Shown here: positions 34,392 to 43,142 of the stretch, piece after piece
How the letters are laid out: each line of letters begins with the position of its first letter
How positions within the stretch are numbered: position 1 is the first letter of the stretch
Source: Heliocidaris erythrogramma
Taxonomy: Eukaryota > Echinodermata > Echinoidea > Camarodonta > Echinometridae
Length of the DNA stretch: 64,000 bases
Direction of reading: 5' to 3'
NCBI GenBank assembly: GCA_025617745.1
Contig: CM046863.1
Coordinates: 14,450,875-14,514,874, forward strand
Notes under the pieces: generated by a model
Seen by the model: only the letters and a program-made list of their open reading frames with translations
Database searches by the model: none
Told to the model about the DNA's origin: nothing
Position numbers and translations under genes: made by a program

Positions 34392-34426
34392 CCGACTTAT
34401 TGGTCGTTTTGTGGTGGAGGGTCACA
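34392..34426 (-). repeat. TGTGACCC-type transposon terminus (right end)
   Basis: Inverted match to 22779-22813, ending GGAGGGTCACA. It could be the other end of an 11.6-kb element starting at 22779, or of a separate deleted copy. Confidence 0.6.
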
Positions 34427-34621
34427 TAAACATGTATGCACTAACACCAGTTGATATACATTCCAAAGCCGTCGCTGTTCGCCGTATTTTTCATGTAGTT
34501 TGGCTTCAAGCATATACATAAAGCAAACAATAGAGGGGGGGGGGGGGGTATTCAACAATCGCAATCGGTCAGTGCGGGCTATTTGTGGCGATCCCCCTGC
34601 TAACGACATAAATTAAAACTT

Positions 34622-34869
34622 CCGCCGCTGATCGTGTGGAATGGCCTGCAAGATACCCCGACTGAAACCCCATCGAGAACCTCTGGGATAACATCAAGCG
34701 GCAAGCCAACACGAAGGTGAAGGACGATACCTCTTTGGAGGAATTCCAGCACATTTTGCAGAGGGCCTTGGCCAACCTGGATCAACGTCGCATACAAACT
34801 TTGATCAAAAGTATGCTGCATATGTGTCGCGAGGTGATCGAACCGGATGTTAGACCGATTAATTATTGA
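34622..34869 (+). pseudogene. Tc1/mariner transposase, C-terminal fragment
   Basis: The frame reads VEWPARYPD, stop, NPIENLWDNIKRQ, then a helical tail to a natural stop at 34867-34869. This is the third catalytic block of Tc1/mariner transposases (usually WP..SPDLNPIE), with the catalytic glutamate preserved. A TGA at 34663-34665 replaces the expected leucine codon. Everything upstream of this block (the DNA-binding region and first two aspartates) is absent, so it is an inactive remnant. Confidence 0.85.
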
Positions 34870-35470
34870 ACACTTCATTCATTGCGATGCTTATCAAAAG
34901 TAAGACATAGAGGGACATGCCCCTTTATCATTCCCTTTTTTCATTCTGTCGTTCTGGCCCGCCCCGCCCAGGACAGTTTTGAAGACAATGGGAGCTTGTG
35001 TGTGGGAACCAGGGTCGCGTTTCATCAAACGGTCATAGGTGCGGGTTCGCCGACGTCCCATTGAAACGCGTGTATTAAAAATAACATGCGTTTCATGGGA
35101 TTTCGAAGAACTTGTGCTTAATTGTGACGGTTTGGTGAAATGATGCCCAGTTCCGTAGCATCCAATTTATATTGTAATGTAGTTCCAAAGAGCCCCGTTT
35201 TCAAAAATGTTAGTAGTTCCGAAGACCATCCTTTTTTTTGGTCTAGCCAGCGGCACATACCCACCACTTTTGGGGTTGATTGGCCCCCCCCCCCCCCCCC
35301 CCCCCGGGTCAGAAAACATGCGCGATTTTTTGTTATTCTTGTAGATGCTGACACAAACTACAAATGAGTAAAAAAAAATTACACCTTTTGGAACGTGGTA
35401 GCCATATTGAAACCCAACTTTTAAACTGCATGTCACATGCTAGTGTATGATGTATGTAAAGAGTATTGAG
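34870..35470. other. No recognisable gene
   Basis: Intergenic sequence with a C-run of about 22 at 35284-35305. The ORFs there are proline/glycine-rich readings of the run. Confidence 0.4.
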
Positions 35471-35813
35471 AATCAAGGTACATTGAGATAATTCGTTTTT
35501 CCCATTCCGAAACGGAAAAAGGAAAAACAGAATATTGAGTAAAAACCGTTTCAATTTTCTGTTTTACAAACAGAAAACGGTCGTTAGTTAATAATTTTTT
35601 AAGGTTAAAAACTTGAAAAACGAAAATATTAATAAACCAATCGTTTTTTTGTGGTTTTACTGTTTTCCTAAAAAAAAAATTTCCATTTTTTTTTCGGCAG
35701 CAATGAGAAATTGATTACCTTTTTTTATTTAGATTTTTGATTTAGATTTTTGGTTTCTTCTTTTTTCTTTTCAAAAATTAAAAAAATAAACACCTTTTCA
35801 GATTTTGTAAACA

Positions 35814-35940
35814 AATTTTTAGGCTTTTACTCCCAGTGTTATAGATCGTATGCTCGATCTGTAATGAAAATCACAAGTCAGAAAAAAATTGGAACCAGCG
35901 GGATACGATCTATAACACTGGGAGTAAAAGCCTAAAAATT
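35814..35940. repeat. Small TAGG-ended hairpin element
   Basis: Arms of about 36 bp (TAGGCTTTTACTCCCAGTGT and onward) are almost perfectly complementary to the segment ending 35940, with about 50 bp between. It begins TAGG and ends CCTA like families 1 and 2. It could be a very short MITE or a stem-loop internal to the long-TIR element. Confidence 0.75.
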
Positions 35941-36193
35941 AACAGTCCTGGAAAGAATTATTAGTCCAAGCTTCTGTAGTAAGGGTACTGTAATATACAT
36001 ATAAAATTACAAAAATTATTTGTCTTTGTATTGTATTTCACTGAATGAATACCAAATTCCAGCAATTATACCTTGCTTTTAATGATATTTGAAATTTATT
36101 TCCTTCTTACCACAAAGTCAAAAGATTAAAAAAGTATCAGTATATTAGTAACCATTCTTGGTCTAATAATTTTTTCCAGGGCTGTTAATGTAC

Positions 36194-36409
36194 CTCATGG
36201 ACTGCCTCATTGACGGCACGGGAAACCTCTTCCTCGCTTTTTCTCAGCCGTCCAGGGTTTATCTTCTCGTCTTGACAGAAGCGTTTCACATTGGCAGGGG
36301 ATGCCCCTCTCTGAATTCCCATTTCATGGAGTCTTGTTGATATGTCCCTATAGCTGACACCTTCTTCCACCCATCTGTTAATATCTTCTAAATGGTCTTG
36401 CAGGGCCAT
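36194..36409 (-). pseudogene. Exon fragment: N-terminal region of an integrase-type (Ginger-like) protein
   Basis: From the ATG at 36407-36409 the frame reads MALQDHLEDINRWVEEGVSY, then RDISTRLHEMGIQRG, VKRFCQDEKI and SEEEVSRAVNEAVHE. I associate this with the helix-turn-helix-like N-terminus of DDE-integrase proteins common in fish and marine invertebrates, where a 'SYRDIS..L ... S.R.V.RFC' block precedes the catalytic core. The exon ends at a good donor (GAG|GTACAT, 36194/36193), phase 0. No catalytic exon follows inside the element. The frame also stays open upstream into the GC-rich block, but that part (SRRLAGRGPARRA-like) looks like GC-rich readthrough. Assignment rests on recalled family pattern and is moderate. 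Confidence 0.45.
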
Positions 36410-37679
36410 GTTGTTAGCTATTAATATTACAATTTCAAGGAACCACTGTTTGGATTGCCAATCGATCACTGGCAAAGCTGGTACATGGTACTGGTGCTGT
36501 GCGTGCAGACGGAGTGCATTGGGCCGTGATAGGGCGCGCCGCGCCGGGCCCCGGCCGGCGAGACGTCGGGATCGGAGCGATCGAGCTGCTGACAAATCAA
36601 ATTGAGCGCGCCAGGCCAGCGGGAAAGCTTAGTCTGTGTTCAAAGCCGGCATATATTTAGCAAATATTCTAGAACCTTGTCTAAAATCTACATGTAATAT
36701 CTAGGTATTGGGACTCATAGGTGTAGAGGGAGGGGGAGGGGCCACAAAGCATTCAATTTCAAGGGGGGCTAGGCCCTTTCCCGCCCCTGGCCCTCAGATT
36801 AAAAGTGTGTGTGTGTGTGTAATTGGGTTTTTTCAGACGTGTATCAATCAGATATGATTATTTACGCCTGGGACCGACCTTTAACGTCACCATCCGAAAG
36901 ACGTGACTCAGTCTCGAACCTGGGTCCGCTGAATCAAAGAAATTAAAAGAAAGATTTAAAAACATTACCATAGAGGGCCGTCTTCATATATTCAATTATT
37001 CAATTACCGAAAGCAAAAAAGGAAAAACAGAAAAACGAAATCAGAACAAGTATTTAATTTTCAATTTGTAAGGAAGAAAAATCGGAAAATAAAAAAAGGT
37101 AATTCATTTCTCAGTGCTGCCGAAAACAATGGAAAAACAATTTTTAGGAAAACAGTAAAACCCCCAAAAACGATTGTTTTATTCATATTTTCGTTTTTCA
37201 AGTTTTTAACCTTAAAAAAATTATTAACTAACGACCGTTTTCTGTTTGTAAAACAGAAAATTGAAACGGTTTTTACTCAATATTCTGTTTTTCCTTTTTC
37301 CGTTTCGGAATGGAAAAAACGAATTATCTCAATGTACCTTGATTTTTGAGGGACGTAGAATTAATTTCTAAAGGCGCTGTCACACTCTACCGTATAGAGG
37401 CAGCGTATGAGGAACGTATCGAATATTTCGAAAAATTGTTTATACGCACAACTTTTCAGCGTATGAGGTCGATTTTCGGTTAATGACCGTTAGAGTAACG
37501 TGAGCCTAGCATACCGTCAGCGTATGAGTAGCGTATGAGTAGCGTACGCATAGCGTATGTCAGCGTATGTGATGTGATGTGTATTTGAGTTGGACGTATA
37601 CCGACGTATGAGTAACGTATATCAGCGTACCTCCGACGTATGAGAAACGTATGCGGAACGTCAGCCTAACGTATGAGGA

Positions 37680-37811
37680 GCGTACACAGCGGGGTATAAA
37701 AGGTGGCACCCAGATTGCACGTCTCATTCTACGCCTTCTTCTTCTGTGTCTAGCATACTCAACTGCCAACTGTAACAAATCTTGGTAATGTTGCAGCACA
37801 GCAACCTCCAT
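37680..37811 (-). pseudogene. N-terminal remnant of a PIF/Harbinger-like transposase
   Basis: From the ATG at 37809-37811 the frame reads MEVAVLQHYQDLLQLAVEYA, then an arginine block RHRRRRRRMRRAIWVPPFIP. An arginine-rich block followed by W-V-x-P-(W/F) is the usual N-terminal pattern of PIF/Harbinger transposases. After about 44 residues the frame runs into the element's repeated motif (cgtatgag...), so the catalytic part is missing. This fits an internally deleted derivative that kept its promoter and start. The family call is by motif resemblance only. Confidence 0.5.
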
Positions 37812-37856
37812 CTCTGAACTGCTGGTACAAACTGATACAGATTTGGAAATGTGAGA

Positions 37857-37865
37857 CTTTATATA
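37857..37865 (-). promoter_or_regulatory. TATA box of the Harbinger-like remnant
   Basis: TATATAAAG on the minus strand, about 46 bp upstream of the ATG at 37811: a compact promoter-start arrangement consistent with a transposase gene. Confidence 0.45.
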
Positions 37866-38630
37866 CCCCCATGCGCTGCAAATACGCATGTAATACGCAT
37901 GGGATAAGTTGGCTGTACGCTCAGAACACGTTAGGCATAAGTTGAGTACGTTAGACTGTCGTTAGAACTACCATCATAACGTGTCGTTAGAGACACGTTC
38001 ATTATACGCTCCTCTAACGCTAGGTTTCCTGACCCACTCAATTTCATTTCAACGTATGAGAAGCGTACTCGACGTATGATTAACAAACTTTCAGCGCACC
38101 TCTAGCGTGTTCAGCGTATGAGGAGCGTAAAATTCATACGTCGGCATACGCTGAAAATTTTTGTGCATGTTCAAATTTTTTTTTGGCCGTCAGCGTACGT
38201 CAGCGTACACCGACGTACCCCGGCGTACTACAAACGTGTTCCAGCGTACCCCTAGCGTGTTTCAGCGGATGTCAGCGCATGCCCAAAAAGTCCATACGTT
38301 CCTCATACGCTGTTATACGTTGTTACCCTGATAGCAGAAAGTGTTAAAAATTACGTGATATTTACGTCGTGGTTTTCGTCTTTTTTACGTCCTGTAATTA
38401 CGTCAATAAGACGACAACTTGCACCAACGCAAGACGTCAAGAGGACGTCTTATTTTGACGTCATCTGTACACTGTAAAAACTGAAGTGCTGTGTATAGCA
38501 CTTTTTGAGGGCATGCATAGGGACTGCACTCAGAGTGCTATTGAATGCACACAGCGTGCTATTTCAGCACTTTCACGGGAGCTGGACCGGCTCCTTAAAC
38601 TGCTAAACATTCATAAAAAAAATGATTTGG

Positions 38631-38693
38631 GCGAGCTTCGAACCAGTGTCCGCTGATCGAGAATTGCTGGCATTACCGCTAGACTAACTCACA
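38631..38693 (-). repeat. tRNA-like segment (SINE head or tRNA pseudogene)
   Basis: On the minus strand a degenerate A box (gttagtctagcggtaatgcc) and a B box (GGTTCGAAGCT) are spaced as in a tRNA. No clean acceptor stem is visible, so a functional tRNA is unlikely. It is homologous to 38801-38864. Confidence 0.55.
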
Positions 38694-38800
38694 TTGTACG
38701 ATTTAAAGCAGATCATATTGTTACATAGTGAATTTACGACACCACATAGTTCATGTTATCTACTTGACTCCCATGAGTAAACTGGATTGCAAGAAACATT

Positions 38801-38864
38801 CGTTAGTCCATCGGTAACGTCAGCGCCTCTCAATCAGCGGAACCTGGTTCGAGGCTCGCCACGG
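38801..38864 (+). repeat. tRNA-like segment, inverted partner
   Basis: A box gttagtccatcggtaacgtc and B box GGTTCGAGGCT in tRNA spacing, sharing the intervening aatcagcgga phrase with the minus-strand partner at 38631-38693. Confidence 0.55.
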
Positions 38865-39298
38865 TCACATTTTTTTTTGCTGGTAAATTAGCACACTACA
38901 AGCGCTATAAACAGCATTTCAGGTGCAGTCACTATACATGCCCCTAAAAGTAGCACTTTAGTTTTTACAGTGTACAAGACGAAGAGATGACGTCAAAATA
39001 AAACGTCCTCTTGACGTCTTGCCTTGGTGCAAGTTGTCGTCTTATTGACGTAATTACAGGACGTAAAAAAGACGAAAACCGCGACGTAAATATCACGTCA
39101 TTTTTAACACTTTCTGCTATCAGGGAAGAGGAATGAAGACGTAGAGATGACGTCAAAATAAGACGTCCTCTTGACGTCTTGCGTTGGTGCAAGTTGTCGT
39201 CTTATTGACGTAATTACAGGACGTAAAAAAAGACGAAAACCACGACGTAAATATCACGTCATTTTTAACACTTTCTGCTATCAGGGTACATGTTTACA

Positions 39299-39691
39299 TG
39301 ACCGTGCATAGTATTCTTAAACTGTTAGAGATGTTTTAATGAGGAGGCTTTGGGTGTGTAGAACTAATCTCTGAGATCATTCGTTTATTCATTGCTTGTC
39401 GGAAGGGGTCAATTCAAGGTCAAAGTTGCACTTGATATAATGGATAGTACTCTGTTTTATGCCGCCCCCCCCCCCCCTCCCCCACTAATATGCCAGTGCC
39501 CCTCAATGGCGTGACCAAGGTTAATGATAACTCATCAGTATTATTTTACTCTTATCATGGAATACTACTTATTCAATTTTTATTTTAATCATTTATTTCT
39601 TTGGAAAGTTGCACCACGGTGCGCACAGAGTATGATTTTACATGTTAAATGAGTTGTGCGTCCATCAACACAAATACGGCCAACGTAGAAG
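39299..39691. other. No recognisable feature
   Basis: Short intergenic stretch with a C-run near 39465-39478. No gene could be supported. Confidence 0.4.
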
Positions 39692-40042
39692 TATGGCCAA
39701 CGTAGACGTACATCTCAGCGTCTAGCGGACCGCATTAAACAGCACGTACCCTCCGTGGTACGACAGACATCAGCTGGTAGCCGAGCACAGCCGAAGCGTA
39801 ATTGCAAAACCGCTGCTAGTGTCGCTAATGTTCAATGCCGCAATCACTGCGACTCTGCTATTGGTCACCACTTGCTGAATAGTCCGGCTCGTTCCAAGGC
39901 GTATAACCCGGCTCAGTTCACTATTGTTGCCCGAGCACGCAGCTTTCAAAATCTTCGCTTCTTCGAGGCGTTGTTCATTCAGTCGAGAGATCCGCTATTG
40001 TGCCGACAAAAGGAGTTTGTCCAAGCTCTTCGATTATTTTAG
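39692..40042 (+). pseudogene. Penelope-like retroelement, GIY-YIG endonuclease C-terminal fragment
   Basis: The frame reads TSQRLADRIKQHVPS, then SAIGHHLLNSPARSKAYN, FTIVARARSFQNLRFFEALF and CRQKEFVQALRLF to a natural stop at 40040-40042. This is the C-terminal GIY-YIG nuclease pattern of Penelope-like elements: a conserved arginine helix after the GIY-YIG strands, the 'SAI..HLL' helix, and the 'LEA.(F/Y)I....P.LC.QKEFV' tail. The reverse transcriptase and the start of the nuclease are absent, so this is a 5'-truncated, inactive copy. About 440 bp downstream, allowing for an inserted element, lies a hammerhead-like motif. Confidence 0.72.
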
Positions 40043-40069
40043 CGTGCCCGGATCATATCCGGGTCGCTA

Positions 40070-40428
40070 AATTTTTTTCCCACGAACTTTATGTCCCTGT
40101 CCTCCCTGGCGCATGCGCACCTGATCCTTTCCGATCTAAATCAATTTCGCAATCATAGGGTTTATTCCGTAAGCGATATAATGATGGTTGCTCCCAGCGT
40201 CTTGCTGTGGCGAGATGCGTTAGCCCTGGGACATTTAACCTGAGGTATGTGGGTTCGAATCTCAGTTTGGACATTACAAAAATAACGTTTTGTATTTTTA
40301 TTATTACTAAAAGTAGGATGAAACTTTGAAACCCCATCCAACTCCAAGCATTGTAGGGCTGAAATTTCAAAGTTGCGCATGCGTCAAGGACAATAGTGAC
40401 AAAAAGTTCGTGGGAAAAAAAATTTCGC
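40070..40428. mobile_element. 359-bp insertion with hairpin ends, tRNA-like promoter and 13-bp target duplication
   Basis: Perfect 13-bp direct repeats ATCCGGGTCGCTA flank it (40057-40069 and 40429-40441). The ends are inverted: aatttttttcccacgaacttt and its near-complement aaagttcgtgggaaaaaaaattt. The interior has an A-box-like (ctgtggcgagatgcgttag) and a B-box-like (GGGTTCGAATCTC) sequence near 40204-40263. A long target duplication points to LINE-type target-primed insertion, as for a SINE, while inverted ends are usual for DNA elements. It sits in the 3' part of the Penelope-like copy. Confidence 0.7.
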
Positions 40429-40485
40429 ATCCGGGTCGCTATACACACCCTTCCTCGACTTTTGTATTTTCTTGTATTCTCTCAT

Positions 40486-40536
40486 TCCTGCGTTGTGACC
40501 CGATGAGTGCAGGTCGAAAAGCTTCGTCACTATGAA
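40486..40536 (+). ncRNA. Hammerhead-ribozyme-like motif, copy 2 (Penelope-associated)
   Basis: Order of parts: stem I strand GTGAC, core CCGATGA, a nine-base helix II region, GAA, self-complementary stem III AAGCTT, cleavage position C, stem I partner GTCAC. The core differs from the required CTGATGA at one base, so this copy should be inactive. Penelope-like elements are known to carry minimal hammerheads with a very short, palindromic stem III that work as dimers. The helix II region pairs poorly, which is the main weakness. Confidence 0.45.
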
Positions 40537-40787
40537 TTTGTTAAATGTTATCTTTAAGTTTTGTAGTACCAATCGTCTGTTTGTATGTACTAATTACGAA
40601 CTGGTTTATTCGCTTCCTTTTATTCAGGCGTATGCATGAGCGGCCGGTATTTGCGTATGTAGTGAGTAATGCATATAGATAGGGTAATTCCGATCTTTGA
40701 TTTTGACCCGTATCATTAAAAAAAATGATACCAAAGATTTGAAATTTTATTTTACACTTTACACATTACACTTATTTTACTGGGTCC

Positions 40788-41037
40788 GCTCGCTATTCAT
40801 AAGGACCGCTATTCATAGAAAACCGCTATTCATTTAACGCGCGTTATGAATAGCGGTCCTTATGAATAGTTATGAATATTCGTCCTTATGAATGGAGATC
40901 ATTATGAATTGTGATGTAAATTTGTCTATGGTTTTGCTCGCTGTTCATAAGGACCGCTATTCTTTGAACACCTGTTATGGATAGCGGTCGTTATGAATAA
41001 GTGGTCCTTATGAATAGCGGTTCTTATGACTAATAAG
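40788..41037. repeat. Palindromic 'ctattcataaggac' repeat cluster, copy B
   Basis: Same construction as 193-443: alternating ccgctattcata and tatgaatagcgg(tcctt) motifs with a central palindrome across gcgcgtt, then diverged copies to about 41037. Confidence 0.7.
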
Positions 41038-43142
41038 GTTATTCCTACTTTACACCCCTTTTCAGAATAGGAACATTATGACTGAGTCTCATGTTTTGTC
41101 AAATTTAAACAAGGCAGTCGTTGCCTGATCACAAATGGAATCAATTCACATTATATTGTACAATTCCATGACTTAATGATACGCTGATGTTTGGGTATTT
41201 ATGGAAAAATGGCAGGTAATGAAAGCACCTTTCATTCGGAGGCTTGGAAAATTTTCAATATGAGTCTAACATATTCAATTAAATATAAACTTGATCATAT
41301 AATGTTGATTATTGACTAATTACACACGACAAAGGAGGCCTACCAATTGCCGTCCATTCTAAACCTGGACGCAACTGGCCCAAAGGACAGAGTTTGAGAT
41401 GGCTCAATATCCCAATTTTTTTCTTTCTCATAACACATTCTTCTACGTGTGCGTCAAGTTTGGTGCTTCCATCACAAAATGACCTATAATCAAGACTGGG
41501 ATAAGATCTGAAAATCTGAAGTTATATTTTGAGCCCTTTAGGATTCACAGGACCGACACTGTCGGTGTTCGTTTTGGGTGTACTGGGATGGTACGTAAAA
41601 ATAGTAATAACATATTCGGGATTTTTTTTTTTCGAACTTTGAGATATGTTACCTTTTGCACTTTATTGTATATTGTGGGTAAAATTTAACAAGATCTTGA
41701 TGAAGCTTGCATGCTCTCAAGAAAAGTAAAGTGAGTCAGAAAGTTTCAAATTTGAACCCTTAGAAAGCGCAATATATGAACTAAACCCATTATTGAGGGG
41801 GGGGGGGGGGGTTGGCGAAATCACAAGATCCTGGAGAAAAATATGCGAGGGAGCAAAGCGACTGAGCTTTTGAATATTTAGCATTTTGAACATCTTTAAA
41901 AATTCATTCTCATGCAATTTACACTAGATTTGGCCAAGGCGCATAATCATTAGGAACCACATTTCCCACTTTTATCCCCTTTGCCTCTCTCTCTCTCTCT
42001 CTCTCTTGCTTTTTTGCGCCTCTCCAGTGTCGCCCGGGGCAGATGCCCCTCTGCCCCCTTAGATACGCTACTGGTTTCTTTAAAATATATTTCGCAGGAA
42101 CGTCGCGATCTGGAAATCTCTCATGGTAGGTTGCAGCAACTTGCTGCAGGCTTCCAGGTCGAGCACCACTTTCAAATCTTTTAAATTAATCATGCGTGAA
42201 TTAGGAATAATAAGATCAAATATCATCAAAGAAATTATTCCTTTTGATTTTATTCTGTCATGAAATGCTGTTTCGCTTTTGTTTTTTGTTTTCTGGGACA
42301 CACTGTATATTTAAATATATCTTGAAGTTTATTGAATATATTCTTTTTCGTGAAGTCTGATGACGATAAAATTCAAAACAATTTATAGAAACATAGGTAC
42401 TGTTATATTTTATCATATGACATGGTCCACTAAATCGTAAAAACATAAGAACAGTACAAATTGTGGATCACATTTACACCTTCGAAAACACAAACCGAAC
42501 TGTTTAAAAACATAAACAAAATGGAGAGAGAGAGAAAAAAAATCAATAATTGATACGAATTACATACCTGTCTTTTGTTCTTCTGATGTCTCTTGGGTTG
42601 CTGGTACTCTCTGGTATTTTATAATACATTGGAGAAAACAGTAATGAAATAAATTATATTGGGTTGATGAACAATTGGCATACTTATCATACCCGACCAC
42701 TGCCAGTTTATATTTTGTTATCTTTCATTTAAATCAAAGAAAAAATTGTATAATTTATTCAGTTGCAATAAAACATAATATATCATGGAAGTTTAACTAT
42801 GACACATTTATTAGACCTTGGAAAAAATATTTGCCCTGTCAACCAAAATCGTTAATTCTTACTCAAACCTACTAAATATCTACAGCAAGTAGTGGAACAT
42901 CAATAAGGAAAATGTGATTTTTCAAATGCTGTATGCTTTGAATCACCAATATAAAAGTTCGACAGACTATCAATTAAAAGAGAGAATCAAAATGTAAACA
43001 AGGTATAGTTCAGGTTTGTTTCAAGTTTCTCTTTTATCTTTCCATTACTATCAGACTGTAAATTGAAATATAATAGCTAATTGTATATACAATACATCTT
43101 ATTAAAGATCATAATTGATAGGTTTGAAGTAAATTGAATATA
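41038..43142. other. Mostly unrecognised; mariner-type terminus near 42306
   Basis: A terminus reading, on the minus strand, ACAGTGTGTCCCAGAAAAC lies at about 42288-42306 and resembles Tc1/mariner ends; no matching left end was found. Other contents are a G-run near 41799-41812, an inverted copy of the dispersed 'gagggagcaaagcgactgag' repeat near 41846-41867, and (ct)n at about 41984-42005. No gene is supported. Confidence 0.4.

Larger units (their letters stand above)
35471..37344. mobile_element. Long-TIR element carrying an integrase-family exon
   Basis: Terminal inverted repeats of about 255 bp (35471-35726 and 37089-37344) are nearly complementary throughout, with outer ends aatcaaggtacattgag and its complement. 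A possible 5-bp duplication TTGAG flanks it, offset by one base at the right end. The 1.4-kb interior contains a small hairpin element (35814-35940), a minus-strand open frame with an integrase-family N-terminus (36194-36409), a GC-rich block (36480-36620) quite unlike the AT-rich surroundings, and a (gt)n run near 36807. Confidence 0.75.
37372..38330. mobile_element. Inverted-motif DNA element, family 3 (cgtatgaggaacgta), Harbinger-like remnant
   Basis: The outer parts are filled with agcgtatgag(g/t)a(a/g)cgtat motifs in the left part and complementary catacg.t.ctcatacgct-type motifs towards the right end. Near-terminal phrases cagcgtatgaggaacgtat (37400-37420) and its complement (38292-38312) form an inverted pair. 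The centre carries a minus-strand TATA box and the start of a transposase-like frame (37560-37811). Exact ends are uncertain. Confidence 0.6.
38469..38973. mobile_element. Nested fold-back element with two opposed tRNA-like regions
   Basis: The ends ACACTGTAAAAACT and AGTTTTTACAGTGT are perfect inverted repeats, extending into gaagtgct / agcacttta. Each arm carries a tRNA-like segment, pointing outward on opposite strands (38631-38693 minus, 38801-38864 plus). The element interrupts family 4. Confidence 0.7.
38334..39298. mobile_element. Inverted-repeat DNA element, family 4 (ttacgtc motif), with duplicated right arm
   Basis: The left end TACCCTGATAGCAGAAAGTG and right end (complement, to 39298) bound arms of about 135 bp rich in acgtc/gacgt motifs (tttacgtcgtgg, tttttacgtcctg, aattacgtcaata, aagacgtcaagagg). 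The right arm occurs twice in succession (about 38976-39125 and 39139-39298), the two copies being almost identical. A fold-back element is inserted between left and right arms at 38469-38973. Confidence 0.75.

Noticed and set aside
40089-40448. 119-codon minus-strand ORF
   Set aside because: It lies mostly within the 359-bp insertion at 40070-40428 and reads its inverted ends; there is no conserved domain pattern.
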